A DNA stretch of 39,841 bases, taken from contig CANMKE010000040.1 in assembly GCA_947498325.1 (NCBI GenBank), forward strand, positions 1 through 39,841, in the 5' to 3' direction. Shown here one piece after another: positions 8,173 through 14,550 of the stretch; positions within the stretch are counted from its first letter, which is position 1; each line of letters begins with the position of its first letter. Source of the DNA: an uncultured Persicobacter sp. (GTDB taxonomy: Bacteria; Bacteroidota; Bacteroidia; Cytophagales; Cyclobacteriaceae). The notes beneath the pieces were generated by a model. The model was not told the DNA's origin. It did no database searches and was given only the letters and a program-made list of their open reading frames with translations. Position numbers and translations under genes: made by a program.

Positions 8173-9327
8173 ATGGCGATGAATACCCAAAACAGCACAA
8201 CAACGAATGCTAACAGGTATGAACCTACTGACAAAGCATTAATTTTTGACCAAATACTGGAAAGTACGCTCGCGGGCTACTGGGATTGGAATATCCCCGA
8301 GAATACGGAATATATGAGCCCTACTTTCAAGGCGATGTTTGGGTATCTGCCCGAAGAGATGGAGAATGTTCCGGAAAGCTGGCAGAAGATTATTCACCCC
8401 GACGACCTGCCTTCCGTATATGAGATATTTGAAAAACACATCGAATCAAAAGGTAAAATCCCTTATGATAATGAGGTGCGGTATTTTCATAAAAATGGCT
8501 CTATTGTCTGGGTCTACTGCCGTGGGCAGGTGATTGAGTGGGACGAGGAAGGAAACCCAACAAGAATGATTGGAGCGCATGTAGACATTACCAAACATAA
8601 AGAGGCTGAAAATGTAAAACAACATAATAAAGAACTTGAGCTGAAAAACCGGGAACTTGAGCAGTTTGCTTATGTTGTTTCTCATGACCTCCAGGAGCCC
8701 CTAAACACAATTCAGAGCTATATCGGATTGTTGAATACCAAGGAGCAGGTGCTGGGTGATCAGGATACGCAGATTTTCATGCGGTTCATCAATTTGGCGG
8801 CAAAGAACATGAGCCTGATGGTAAAATCACTGCTGGATTATACCCGAATTGGTAAAAATCAGAATATTGAACAAGTCGATACTAACCAAGTTCTGCTGAA
8901 CTGTAAAGCACAGCTTAATGCTGAAATATCGAAATCTAATGCTGAGCTGGTTTTTAAGGATTTGCCGATTGTAAAAGGTATGAAGTTCGAACTGCATCAG
9001 CTATTTTATCACCTGATTTCCAATGCCTTAAAATTTTCCTTCTCCGAAAGAACACCTGTGGTAACGGTTACCTATTCGGAAACAGAGTTTGACTGGATTT
9101 TCAATATCAAGGATAATGGCATTGGCATTGACAAAAATAATTTAAGAAAGATCTTTGTCATCTTTAAACGCCTACATAATAAAAAGGACTATCCCGGTGC
9201 AGGCATTGGTTTATCCCATTGCCTGAAAATAACCACTTTGCACCACGGCGACATCTGGGTAAATTCAGAATTGGGCAAAGGCAGTATATTTAGTTTTAGA
9301 ATATCAAAAAACCTTAACTATGAATAA
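8173..9327 (+). CDS. Soluble PAS-domain histidine kinase (second of a tandem pair)
   Basis: From the ATG at 8173 the protein is 384 residues. This start is preferred over an upstream in-frame ATG at 8122 because it lies just after the preceding stop and the extra 17 residues would be read out of the preceding gene. A PAS_3-type domain (about residues 33-140; WDWNIPENTEYMSP, HPDD, GAHVDIT) is followed by a short coiled coil and HisKA with His171 in VVSHDLQEPLN. HATPase_c has NAL, IKDNGIGID, IFVIFKRLHN and GAGIGLSHCLKI. It belongs to the same phytochrome-like kinase group as its neighbour. It overlaps the response-regulator gene by 8 nt, which suggests translational coupling and that the regulator is its phosphotransfer partner. 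Confidence 0.93.
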   Translation: MAMNTQNSTTTNANRYEPTDKALIFDQILESTLAGYWDWNIPENTEYMSPTFKAMFGYLPEEMENVPESWQKIIHPDDLPSVYEIFEKHIESKGKIPYDNEVRYFHKNGSIVWVYCRGQVIEWDEEGNPTRMIGAHVDITKHKEAENVKQHNKELELKNRELEQFAYVVSHDLQEPLNTIQSYIGLLNTKEQVLGDQDTQIFMRFINLAAKNMSLMVKSLLDYTRIGKNQNIEQVDTNQVLLNCKAQLNAEISKSNAELVFKDLPIVKGMKFELHQLFYHLISNALKFSFSERTPVVTVTYSETEFDWIFNIKDNGIGIDKNNLRKIFVIFKRLHNKKDYPGAGIGLSHCLKITTLHHGDIWVNSELGKGSIFSFRISKNLNYE

Positions 9328-9742
9328 AAAATTAGACTCCGTATTATTGATTGACGATGATGAGGCCAACAATTTTCTTAACGCAATGGTGTTAGAGGAA
9401 ATGAGCGTGGCCAAAAAAATTCACGTCAGATTGAATGGACAGGAAGGGATTGACTTCTTAAATCAGTGTATTGCAGGCCATGAGCCCTTACCTAATCTGA
9501 TTTTTTTAGACATCAATATGCCCCTGGTCAATGGCTGGGAATTTTTAGAAAGATTGGAGGAGATTGACACCAAGCAAAAACTCCCCATAGTCATCGTCCT
9601 GCTAACCACCTCCCTGAATCCCGATGATCAGGAACAAGCAAAGGCGCTGGAAAGAATTAGTGCATTTCTGAATAAACCCCTTTCTGTGGAAACGCTCAAA
9701 GAGATTTTTGCCCAGTTTTTTGACATTGAACTTGCGGTATAA
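9320..9742 (+). CDS. Single-domain response regulator (Rcp1-like)
   Basis: This 140-residue protein is one receiver domain without an output domain. Acidic pocket Asp12-Asp14 lies in LLIDDDEANN, phospho-acceptor Asp64 in IFLDINMPLVNGWEF, the switch Thr in LLTTS (about 96-97) and Lys119 in LNKP. It resembles the small partners of phytochrome-type kinases. Its ATG overlaps the end of the second kinase by 8 nt and a terminator follows 58 nt after the stop. In such systems the receiver acts by protein-protein contact or as a phosphate shuttle; the target is not encoded next to it. Confidence 0.94.
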   Translation: MNKKLDSVLLIDDDEANNFLNAMVLEEMSVAKKIHVRLNGQEGIDFLNQCIAGHEPLPNLIFLDINMPLVNGWEFLERLEEIDTKQKLPIVIVLLTTSLNPDDQEQAKALERISAFLNKPLSVETLKEIFAQFFDIELAV

Positions 9743-9800
9743 ATTCAGGCTTATGCATAAAAAGTTAATCTCAAACGATCGTGACCCTCACCCCATCAGA

Positions 9801-9837
9801 CCCCTTAGGCATTTAAGCCATAGGGGTTTTGTTTTTT
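9801..9837 (+). terminator. Terminator of the kinase-kinase-regulator operon
   Basis: CCCCTTAGGC (9801-9810) pairs with GCCATAGGGG (9817-9826), with a two-base internal mismatch and a 6-nt loop, followed by a T-run (9827-9837). It ends the plus-strand operon. Confidence 0.8.
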
Positions 9838-9840
9838 GAA

Positions 9841-9931
9841 AAATATGGTGCTGATCAGATTCTCTGAGTTTTTCAAACGTCTGCACACCGATCGGTAATG
9901 CTTCTCTTTGGCTCATGGGATTATCTATTTT
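9841..9931 (-). pseudogene. 5'-end stub of a second AAA-ATPase-like/PD-(D/E)XK gene
   Basis: Read on the minus strand, this stretch encodes IDNPMSQREALPIGVQTFEK and a few more residues, closely matching the first 20-25 residues of the intact gene at 9972-11573 (MDNPMSQRQALPIGIQTFET). The initiator position is ATA instead of ATG (a second Met is at 9916). Homology stops after about 27 codons, where the operon terminator begins. The upstream flank is also duplicated (9932-9961). It is the remnant of a head-to-tail paralogue lost by deletion. Confidence 0.8.
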
Positions 9932-9961
9932 TTTGTATGGTGGTTAAAGATACTGAAATTT
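9932..9961 (-). repeat. Copy 1 of the 30-bp conserved upstream flank
   Basis: These 30 bases are identical to 11577-11606. They lie directly upstream of the truncated gene stub and end 10 nt after the stop of the intact gene. The shared core reads TATGGTGGTTAAAGATACTG. Confidence 0.9.
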
Positions 9962-9971
9962 TGAGGCTATG

Positions 9972-11573
9972 TTAATTTCTCGATAACTCCTCCGCCCTAA
10001 ACCAATCCAAATTCTTTTTCTCCTCACTAAAGTGCATCCCGATCAACACGATTTTCCGGCCATCATTTAGATATGGTTCATAGTATTTTTTCTCATGAAT
10101 TTGATCCAAGGCTTCTCCTCTGTCGCCATCTTTCGGCTTCGCTGCATTGACCTTAAATTCAATCACGTAAATATGCGATGGGCTTTCCATCACCATATCG
10201 ATCCGACCTGCTGAATTGGTTTCTTCCGTTCTGCATTTTAGTCCAAGCCCAGCCATGAAACTGAACATCACCGAAGCGTAATATCCCTCGTATTTTTGAA
10301 TGTTGTTTTGAACATAATTATTGAAAGGAATGGCAGCAAACATCGCACGGACACTGGCTTCGAATTCCTTCAAATCATTTTTGAATAAGCTCCGGACAGC
10401 TTCATTTCTTTTCAAAAGTCGGTTAGATTCTACCGAAGTCAGGCTAATCAAAAAGAGCATATTCAAGGTCATCCGAACTTCTCGATTTGGCGTGGCAAGC
10501 ACATAACTACTCCCGCCAAAAGGCTCCTGAATCTCTTCCGTAATCGTCAAGTAACCTGCCTGCCACAGCAAAGAGGGTAAGTTCAAATTACTGAGTGTAA
10601 ATTGCTTCAACTCCTGAGAAGATAACTCCAAATTTTCCAGGTCGTAAGTTTCATACGCACCTTTCTCAAACATCTTCGTCAAAAAAGAAGGCTGACCGGA
10701 ATCCCACCAATAATTATCGAACTTAGCCCCTTTGTCCAAAAATATCAAAATATCAAATGGATTGTAAACCCTGTCCCCGAGGTAGTTGTAGCCATTATAC
10801 CAAGCCTGAACCTCCTCCATATTTACCCCATCGAAGTAATCACCAAAGCAGTTGTCCAATTCATTTTGAGTAAAGCCGCAAACAGAAGCATATCGCTTAT
10901 CTAAGGAGATATCATTGAAATTATTCGCACCGCTAAATAATCCAACTCCTGTGAATTTGGTAATGCCGGTCATGAAGCAAAAACGGATATACTGATCTGA
11001 GGCTTTGATGGCTGAATAAAATCCACGAAGAACATCTAATGATTTTGAAGCCAAGTCATCGTCATTCGATAACGTGTCTTGAATAGGCTTGTCATACTCA
11101 TCAATAAGTATGACGACTTTATTCTGATACTTTTCGGCTATCGATTCAATCAACATCATAAACTGTGACCCTAATAGCTCATCGGTATTTAGGTCAATTT
11201 GATGTTTCTTTGCGTTTGAATTCAAGACAAACTGAATTTTTTGTTCAACAGTTTCAAGATTCTTATAAGTAACACCACTCAAATCAATCCTTACCACAGG
11301 GAGTTTCACGGACCAATCCCATTTATCATGAATGTATAAACCTTCGAACAGTTCTTGCTTTCCTTCAAAAAGAGCCTGCATAGTCGAGCACAACATTGAC
11401 TTACCAAAACGGCGAGGGCGAGAAAGGAAGTAGTAACCCACACTAAGCTTAGCCATTTTATAAATCTCCGCTGTTTTATCAATATACAAAAAATCATCCT
11501 TAGAAGATCTAAGGGTTTCAAAAGTCTGTATTCCAATGGGTAATGCTTGTCTTTGGCTCATGGGATTGTCCAT
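9972..11573 (-). CDS. AAA-ATPase-like / PD-(D/E)XK nuclease-domain protein
   Basis: This 533-residue protein has the architecture of the AAA-ATPase_like family (PF09820 type) followed by a C-terminal PDDEXK_9-type domain. The Walker A-like loop is SRPRRFGKSMLCSTM (about residues 52-66), and Walker B is VVILIDEYDKPI (about 152-163). A C-terminal nuclease-like core shows GRIDMVME then YVIEFKVN (about 460-480), giving D...E-x-K. Such genes occur in many near-identical copies in Bacteroidota and some anaerobes; function is not established, with mobile, selfish or defence roles suggested. Here a truncated second copy lies directly downstream with the same 30-bp upstream flank. The gene sits in a region rich in decayed genes, consistent with accessory DNA. 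Confidence 0.92.
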   Translation of the reverse strand: MDNPMSQRQALPIGIQTFETLRSSKDDFLYIDKTAEIYKMAKLSVGYYFLSRPRRFGKSMLCSTMQALFEGKQELFEGLYIHDKWDWSVKLPVVRIDLSGVTYKNLETVEQKIQFVLNSNAKKHQIDLNTDELLGSQFMMLIESIAEKYQNKVVILIDEYDKPIQDTLSNDDDLASKSLDVLRGFYSAIKASDQYIRFCFMTGITKFTGVGLFSGANNFNDISLDKRYASVCGFTQNELDNCFGDYFDGVNMEEVQAWYNGYNYLGDRVYNPFDILIFLDKGAKFDNYWWDSGQPSFLTKMFEKGAYETYDLENLELSSQELKQFTLSNLNLPSLLWQAGYLTITEEIQEPFGGSSYVLATPNREVRMTLNMLFLISLTSVESNRLLKRNEAVRSLFKNDLKEFEASVRAMFAAIPFNNYVQNNIQKYEGYYASVMFSFMAGLGLKCRTEETNSAGRIDMVMESPSHIYVIEFKVNAAKPKDGDRGEALDQIHEKKYYEPYLNDGRKIVLIGMHFSEEKKNLDWFRAEELSRN

Positions 11574-11576
11574 TAA

Positions 11577-11606
11577 TTTGTATGGTGGTTAAAGATACTG
11601 AAATTT
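11577..11606 (-). repeat. Copy 2 of the 30-bp conserved upstream flank
   Basis: These bases are identical to 9932-9961 and end 4 nt before the ATG at 11573, so they probably contain the 5' leader or promoter of the AAA-ATPase-like gene. Confidence 0.9.
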
Positions 11607-11648
11607 GGGGAAATGATGTGTTTACGATTCCTGAATGATTGATTATAC

Positions 11649-11747
11649 CTACATCTCCACTCCAAAATCCATCGCTCTCCGCTTCCACTTTTTCTTAAAT
11701 AAATCATCGTCGTCATCATCATCACGCTGTTTACCGCCATAACCTGC
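11649..11747 (-). pseudogene. Orphan gene tail with poly-Asp tract
   Basis: This is an open minus-strand frame of 32 codons plus stop with protein-like composition: AGYGGKQR, seven Asp, then LFKKKWKRRAMDFGVEM and stop. It has no start codon and a stop precedes it immediately. It looks like the C-terminus of a lost gene. The family is not recognised. An overlapping 85-codon frame (11573-11830) has poorer composition and is not preferred. Confidence 0.35.
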
Positions 11748-11798
11748 TCAAAAAATGGTTTTAGACTCTCGCCTTTCTCTGCGCCTCCGTGCAAATAG

Positions 11799-11987
11799 TG
11801 GTCAATCGTTGATGCCGAGCAACAGGTCAATAAAAATGAGAAGCACCTTCAACAGCTGAAACTGACTTTGAAAGAGGAGTTAGAAATGGCTGATTCAGCA
11901 ACAAAATCTTTGACCACTCAGTGTGAATTTAGTCATGAAAAGCAATCAGAAAATGACTTCGAAAGATTACTATCAAAATTAGTTTAA
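11799..11987 (+). pseudogene. Orphan C-terminal fragment, coiled-coil type
   Basis: This open plus-strand frame of 62 codons plus stop has no in-frame ATG near its beginning. Its sequence is helical and charged (KNEKHLQQLKLTLKEELEMA, then FERLLSKLV at the end), typical of the coiled-coil tail of a larger protein. It abuts the oppositely oriented tail at 11649-11747, suggesting a deletion junction near 11750-11800. Function unknown. Confidence 0.4.
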
Positions 11988-12149
11988 ATTCATTCTCATC
12001 AAGAAAAGGTAAAGCAAAATTCTACCACTGGTTTTCAATTGATCCTTTTGAAAATCCAAAGGAACCACTAATCAATACTCTGTACACTTTTCGATGACTT
12101 GCAAAAAAATGGTGACTCGTAATTTGTATCACTAAAAACTACCTACTAA

Positions 12150-12805
12150 GTCACCGTCAAAAGCATTGAAACACACACTCCTTCTGCAAGAAGCAACAAA
12201 ATATCTCTGACAAGTATGTGGCAACAGAAATTTTTATTGATCCATTTTCGCGTTCTGTTGTCTTTCCCAGGACGATATAATCATACCAATTTTGCCTGTA
12301 ACAGCGATTAAAACGAAAGTACATTTCGGAGAAGGCATGAAATGTCACCTGATTATTTGGCATTCAATTCAGTCCTACTTGAGTGTTTCACCGATGAAGA
12401 AAGAATTTTTGCCTTAGATCCAAGGTATATCTCTAAACGGAGCAAGCACAGCCCTGGCGTGGGGTATTTTTGGTCTGGCTGTGCTGGGACTACAAAATGG
12501 AATGGGAAAAGAGGCAGAAAATATTGTTTTCAACAGATCCTGAAATAACGGGGAAGCGGGTGAATGAAAGATAACGACTTGAATTTCTGTATCGAGATGC
12601 AAAGCAGTTTACAGGACTTAATCATTGTCAATCACGGAGCAAAATGAAAATTCATAACCACGTATATTTATCTTTGGCAGCTGTAACATTTACCAAAGAA
12701 TTACATTACTTCCCAAATATGGAACAAGGTAATCCATTTTACATGAGCAGTAATAAGTTGAACTCTTTCATTAAGATGTTCTTTAATCAAATTTATGAGG
12801 GTTAG
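12150..12805 (+). pseudogene. Decayed IS4-like transposase
   Basis: The first frame (12150-12548) gives MWQQKFLLIHFRVLLSFPGR, YNHTNFACNSD, an in-frame TAA at 12309, NESTFRRRHE, then FALDPRYISKRSKHSPGVGY and FWSGCAG. This is the N-terminal half and first DDE Asp region of a transposase family common in Bacteroidota. The second frame (12575-12805) gives RLEFLYRDAKQFTGLNHCQS and the C-terminus, with the E-x6-K part of the IS4 YREK signature. The intervening roughly 200 residues are missing, apart from a short ILFSTDPEITG bridge in a third reading. It is inactive. TGACTTGCAA (12095-12104) and TTGCAAGTTA (12869-12878) could be eroded terminal inverted repeats, but this is weak. Confidence 0.8.
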
Positions 12806-12826
12806 GGATAAAACCCGAATCGATTA

Positions 12827-12865
12827 ATAATTAGGGCTTTGTAGGAGAGGTGCATAATTAGGGCT
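12827..12865. repeat. Short direct repeat downstream of the IS remnant
   Basis: ATAATTAGGGCT occurs at 12827-12838 and again at 12854-12865. Its meaning is unclear; it may be scar sequence of past insertion events. The rest of 12806-12950 shows no gene. Confidence 0.5.
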
Positions 12866-12953
12866 GTATTGCAAGTTAAAAATATTACGGAGTGTTGTCA
12901 GAATTGGATGGGTAAAATGGTCTCCTGTTCGGCTAGTAGGTGGTATCCTTTTA

Positions 12954-12983
12954 GTTGGTGCTTACAGCATTACTATAAATTAG
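12954..12983 (+). promoter_or_regulatory. Candidate promoter of the lipoprotein gene
   Basis: GTTG (12954-12957), 18-nt spacer, TAAATTAG (12976-12983): seven of eight matches to TAnnTTTG with a suboptimal -33. It would give a leader of roughly 80 nt before the ATG at 13073. Confidence 0.35.
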
Positions 12984-13072
12984 GCCACCATAGCAGGTAA
13001 TTGGTAGAATTATACTATATTATTATGCTGATTTTTCAGTCGAAAATACAACCTCAATTTATAAAAATCAAT

Positions 13073-13618
13073 ATGATGAAAAAATCCCTACGATACTTGC
13101 CTATTTTAATGCTCGGCATGGTGGCTTGCCAGGAAGAAAAAGCAACCACCTCAACGCCAGAAAACACCAACACAGTTGCTGTTGCGCCTACCATCCAAGC
13201 AGAAGAGCAACCGCAAGCGGAGGTAAAACCGACGGCGACATTGCCTGCTTCTACGGAGTCGAACACTGTTTTTCAGGATTTTACAGCGATCACCAAACTG
13301 GAAGGAAATCCCGTCACCACCTTTCAGAAACAACTGGAGCAAAAGGCTGCCAAGGTAATTGTACTGACCAAAGAAAATATGCCTGAGGTGCTGTCGCTTT
13401 CGGAAAGCTATCAGCAGGTCTACATCATTACAGGAAACCATACGGTGGCAAAAATCCTTGACCTGAAAAACAGCCTTCCTTCCGGTGCATGGGCCTGTAA
13501 AATGCCACAGTCCGAGGGGTATATCAAAAAAGGAGCGATGAAGCATACCACCGATTACCTGAACAATATTATCGGTGTTCCTGATCAGCAGAAACGAACC
13601 GTTTATTTTATAAACTAA
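13073..13618 (+). CDS. Putative lipoprotein of unknown function
   Basis: From the ATG at 13073 the protein is 181 residues. This start puts a lipoprotein signal at the N-terminus (MMKKSLRYLPILMLGMVAC, then QEEK); an upstream in-frame ATG at 13001 would bury it. The predicted lipidated Cys is residue 19. A low-complexity Thr/Pro/Glu-rich linker (about residues 20-65) tethers a small alpha/beta domain (about 66-181) with alternating strands and helices (AAKVIVLTKENMPEVLSLSE, QQVYIITGNHTVAKILDL). I do not recognise the family. The gene is monocistronic and ends in a strong bidirectional terminator shared with the PAS-protein gene. Confidence 0.8.
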   Translation: MMKKSLRYLPILMLGMVACQEEKATTSTPENTNTVAVAPTIQAEEQPQAEVKPTATLPASTESNTVFQDFTAITKLEGNPVTTFQKQLEQKAAKVIVLTKENMPEVLSLSESYQQVYIITGNHTVAKILDLKNSLPSGAWACKMPQSEGYIKKGAMKHTTDYLNNIIGVPDQQKRTVYFIN

Positions 13619-13621
13619 AAA

Positions 13622-13655
13622 AAAGGCCTTTCTATAGATTTAGAAAGGCCTTTTT
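13622..13655. terminator. Bidirectional terminator between convergent genes
   Basis: GGCCTTTCTA (13625-13634) pairs perfectly with TAGAAAGGCC (13641-13650) around a 6-nt loop, with A-run on the left and T-run on the right. It serves both the lipoprotein gene (+) and the PAS-protein gene (-), whose stop is at 13658. Confidence 0.9.
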
Positions 13656-13657
13656 TG

Positions 13658-14026
13658 TTAAGGTTTTACCCTGCTGATATTTTCGGTAGTCAACATCACA
13701 TGGGTACTATCGAGGGGGGTAACCTCAAGAAAGAAAGTATTCTTTTTGATCGTTCCATCCTCATATTGCATTTCACCGATCACCACTTTCTCCTGCGTTC
13801 TGAGCGCCTCCATATATTTATCAGGCAGGCCATAATTATAAGCCTCTGGAAAAGACTCCCGCAGTGTCATACCAATGGTGGCTTCAAGGTCCGCACCTAC
13901 AATTTTAGAATTGGTATTGTTGACATAAACGTTCCGAAATTCCATAGTATCACGATCAATTAACTCTAAAATAAAGACGCCAATGGGCATATTGTCAAGC
14001 ATTTTACTAATTGAAAAGTCGTTCAT
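13658..14026 (-). CDS. Stand-alone PAS-domain protein
   Basis: This 122-residue cytosolic protein is essentially one PAS domain: MLDNMPIGVFILEL, FRNVYVNNTNSKIVGADLEA, GMTLRESFPEA and a final strand pair (NTFFLEVTPLDSTHVMLTTE). There is no kinase, GGDEF or DNA-binding part, and no partner on the same strand nearby. It may be a sensor subunit acting in trans or a fragment of a former kinase. The intact start and its own terminator argue for a functional small gene. Confidence 0.8.
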   Translation of the reverse strand: MNDFSISKMLDNMPIGVFILELIDRDTMEFRNVYVNNTNSKIVGADLEATIGMTLRESFPEAYNYGLPDKYMEALRTQEKVVIGEMQYEDGTIKKNTFFLEVTPLDSTHVMLTTENISRVKP

Positions 14027-14550
14027 GTCAGTCTAAGTCAAAAATTTTTGATGGTCGAAAAGGTAGGTCTATGAGTAATCAGAGCACCTTATTTAGCGGT
14101 TAAGTTAATAACAATTTAAGTAACAATCCCTTAAAAAAGTAAAAAACATCCTCATAATATTACCTGCTAACTTCCTGCTTTTATATGCCGATGATTAAAT
14201 TGTATTATCAAGGCTATTTGCTTGGTTTGCTGATGAAAAGTTCACCTGAATTAGTACAATAGCGGTACGATCCATCAATGTGACCTTCCGTTTTATTGGC
14301 TTCATCAATCTGATATCGTATTCGAAAATTTTCAAGGACCGACAACAATTGGATCATAGTGCTACGAAAGCGGTGAAGTAGCAGACCCTTTCACTTGTCA
14401 ATAGTTGATCCTTCGAGTAGGCAATTAGCGATGGGGGGAATTTGACGCGCAGATAACTTCCCATCAAGCACAAGACCTACTGGTCATCCGGAGCACCACA
14501 CTCCCGACTGAAAACAAATGGCCTTTCTACAACGATCCATGCTCCTCATT
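14027..14550. other. Intergenic region with one weak small open frame
   Basis: Apart from a 47-codon minus-strand frame at 14214-14357, nothing gene-like, no RNA gene and no clear terminator for the penicillin-binding protein gene was seen here. Confidence 0.4.
14214..14357 (-). CDS. Possible small protein or gene remnant (47 aa)
   Basis: This minus-strand frame begins with ATG at 14357 and has reasonable protein composition (MIQLLSVLENFRIRYQIDEA, then TEGHIDGSYRY and GELFISKPSK). No homology is recognised and no ribosome-binding site is evident. It may be a decayed tail rather than a gene. Confidence 0.25.
   Translation of the reverse strand: MIQLLSVLENFRIRYQIDEANKTEGHIDGSYRYCTNSGELFISKPSK

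Noticed and set aside
11573-11830. 85-codon minus-strand gene upstream of the AAA-ATPase-like gene
   Set aside because: Composition is not protein-like and another frame of the same strand reads a more plausible gene tail.
12342-12548. Stand-alone 68-codon plus-strand gene
   Set aside because: It is the middle part of the decayed transposase, in the same frame as the upstream segment after a stop.
13001-13072. Upstream ATG for the lipoprotein gene
   Set aside because: It would place 24 residues before a good lipoprotein signal peptide and overlaps the likely leader.
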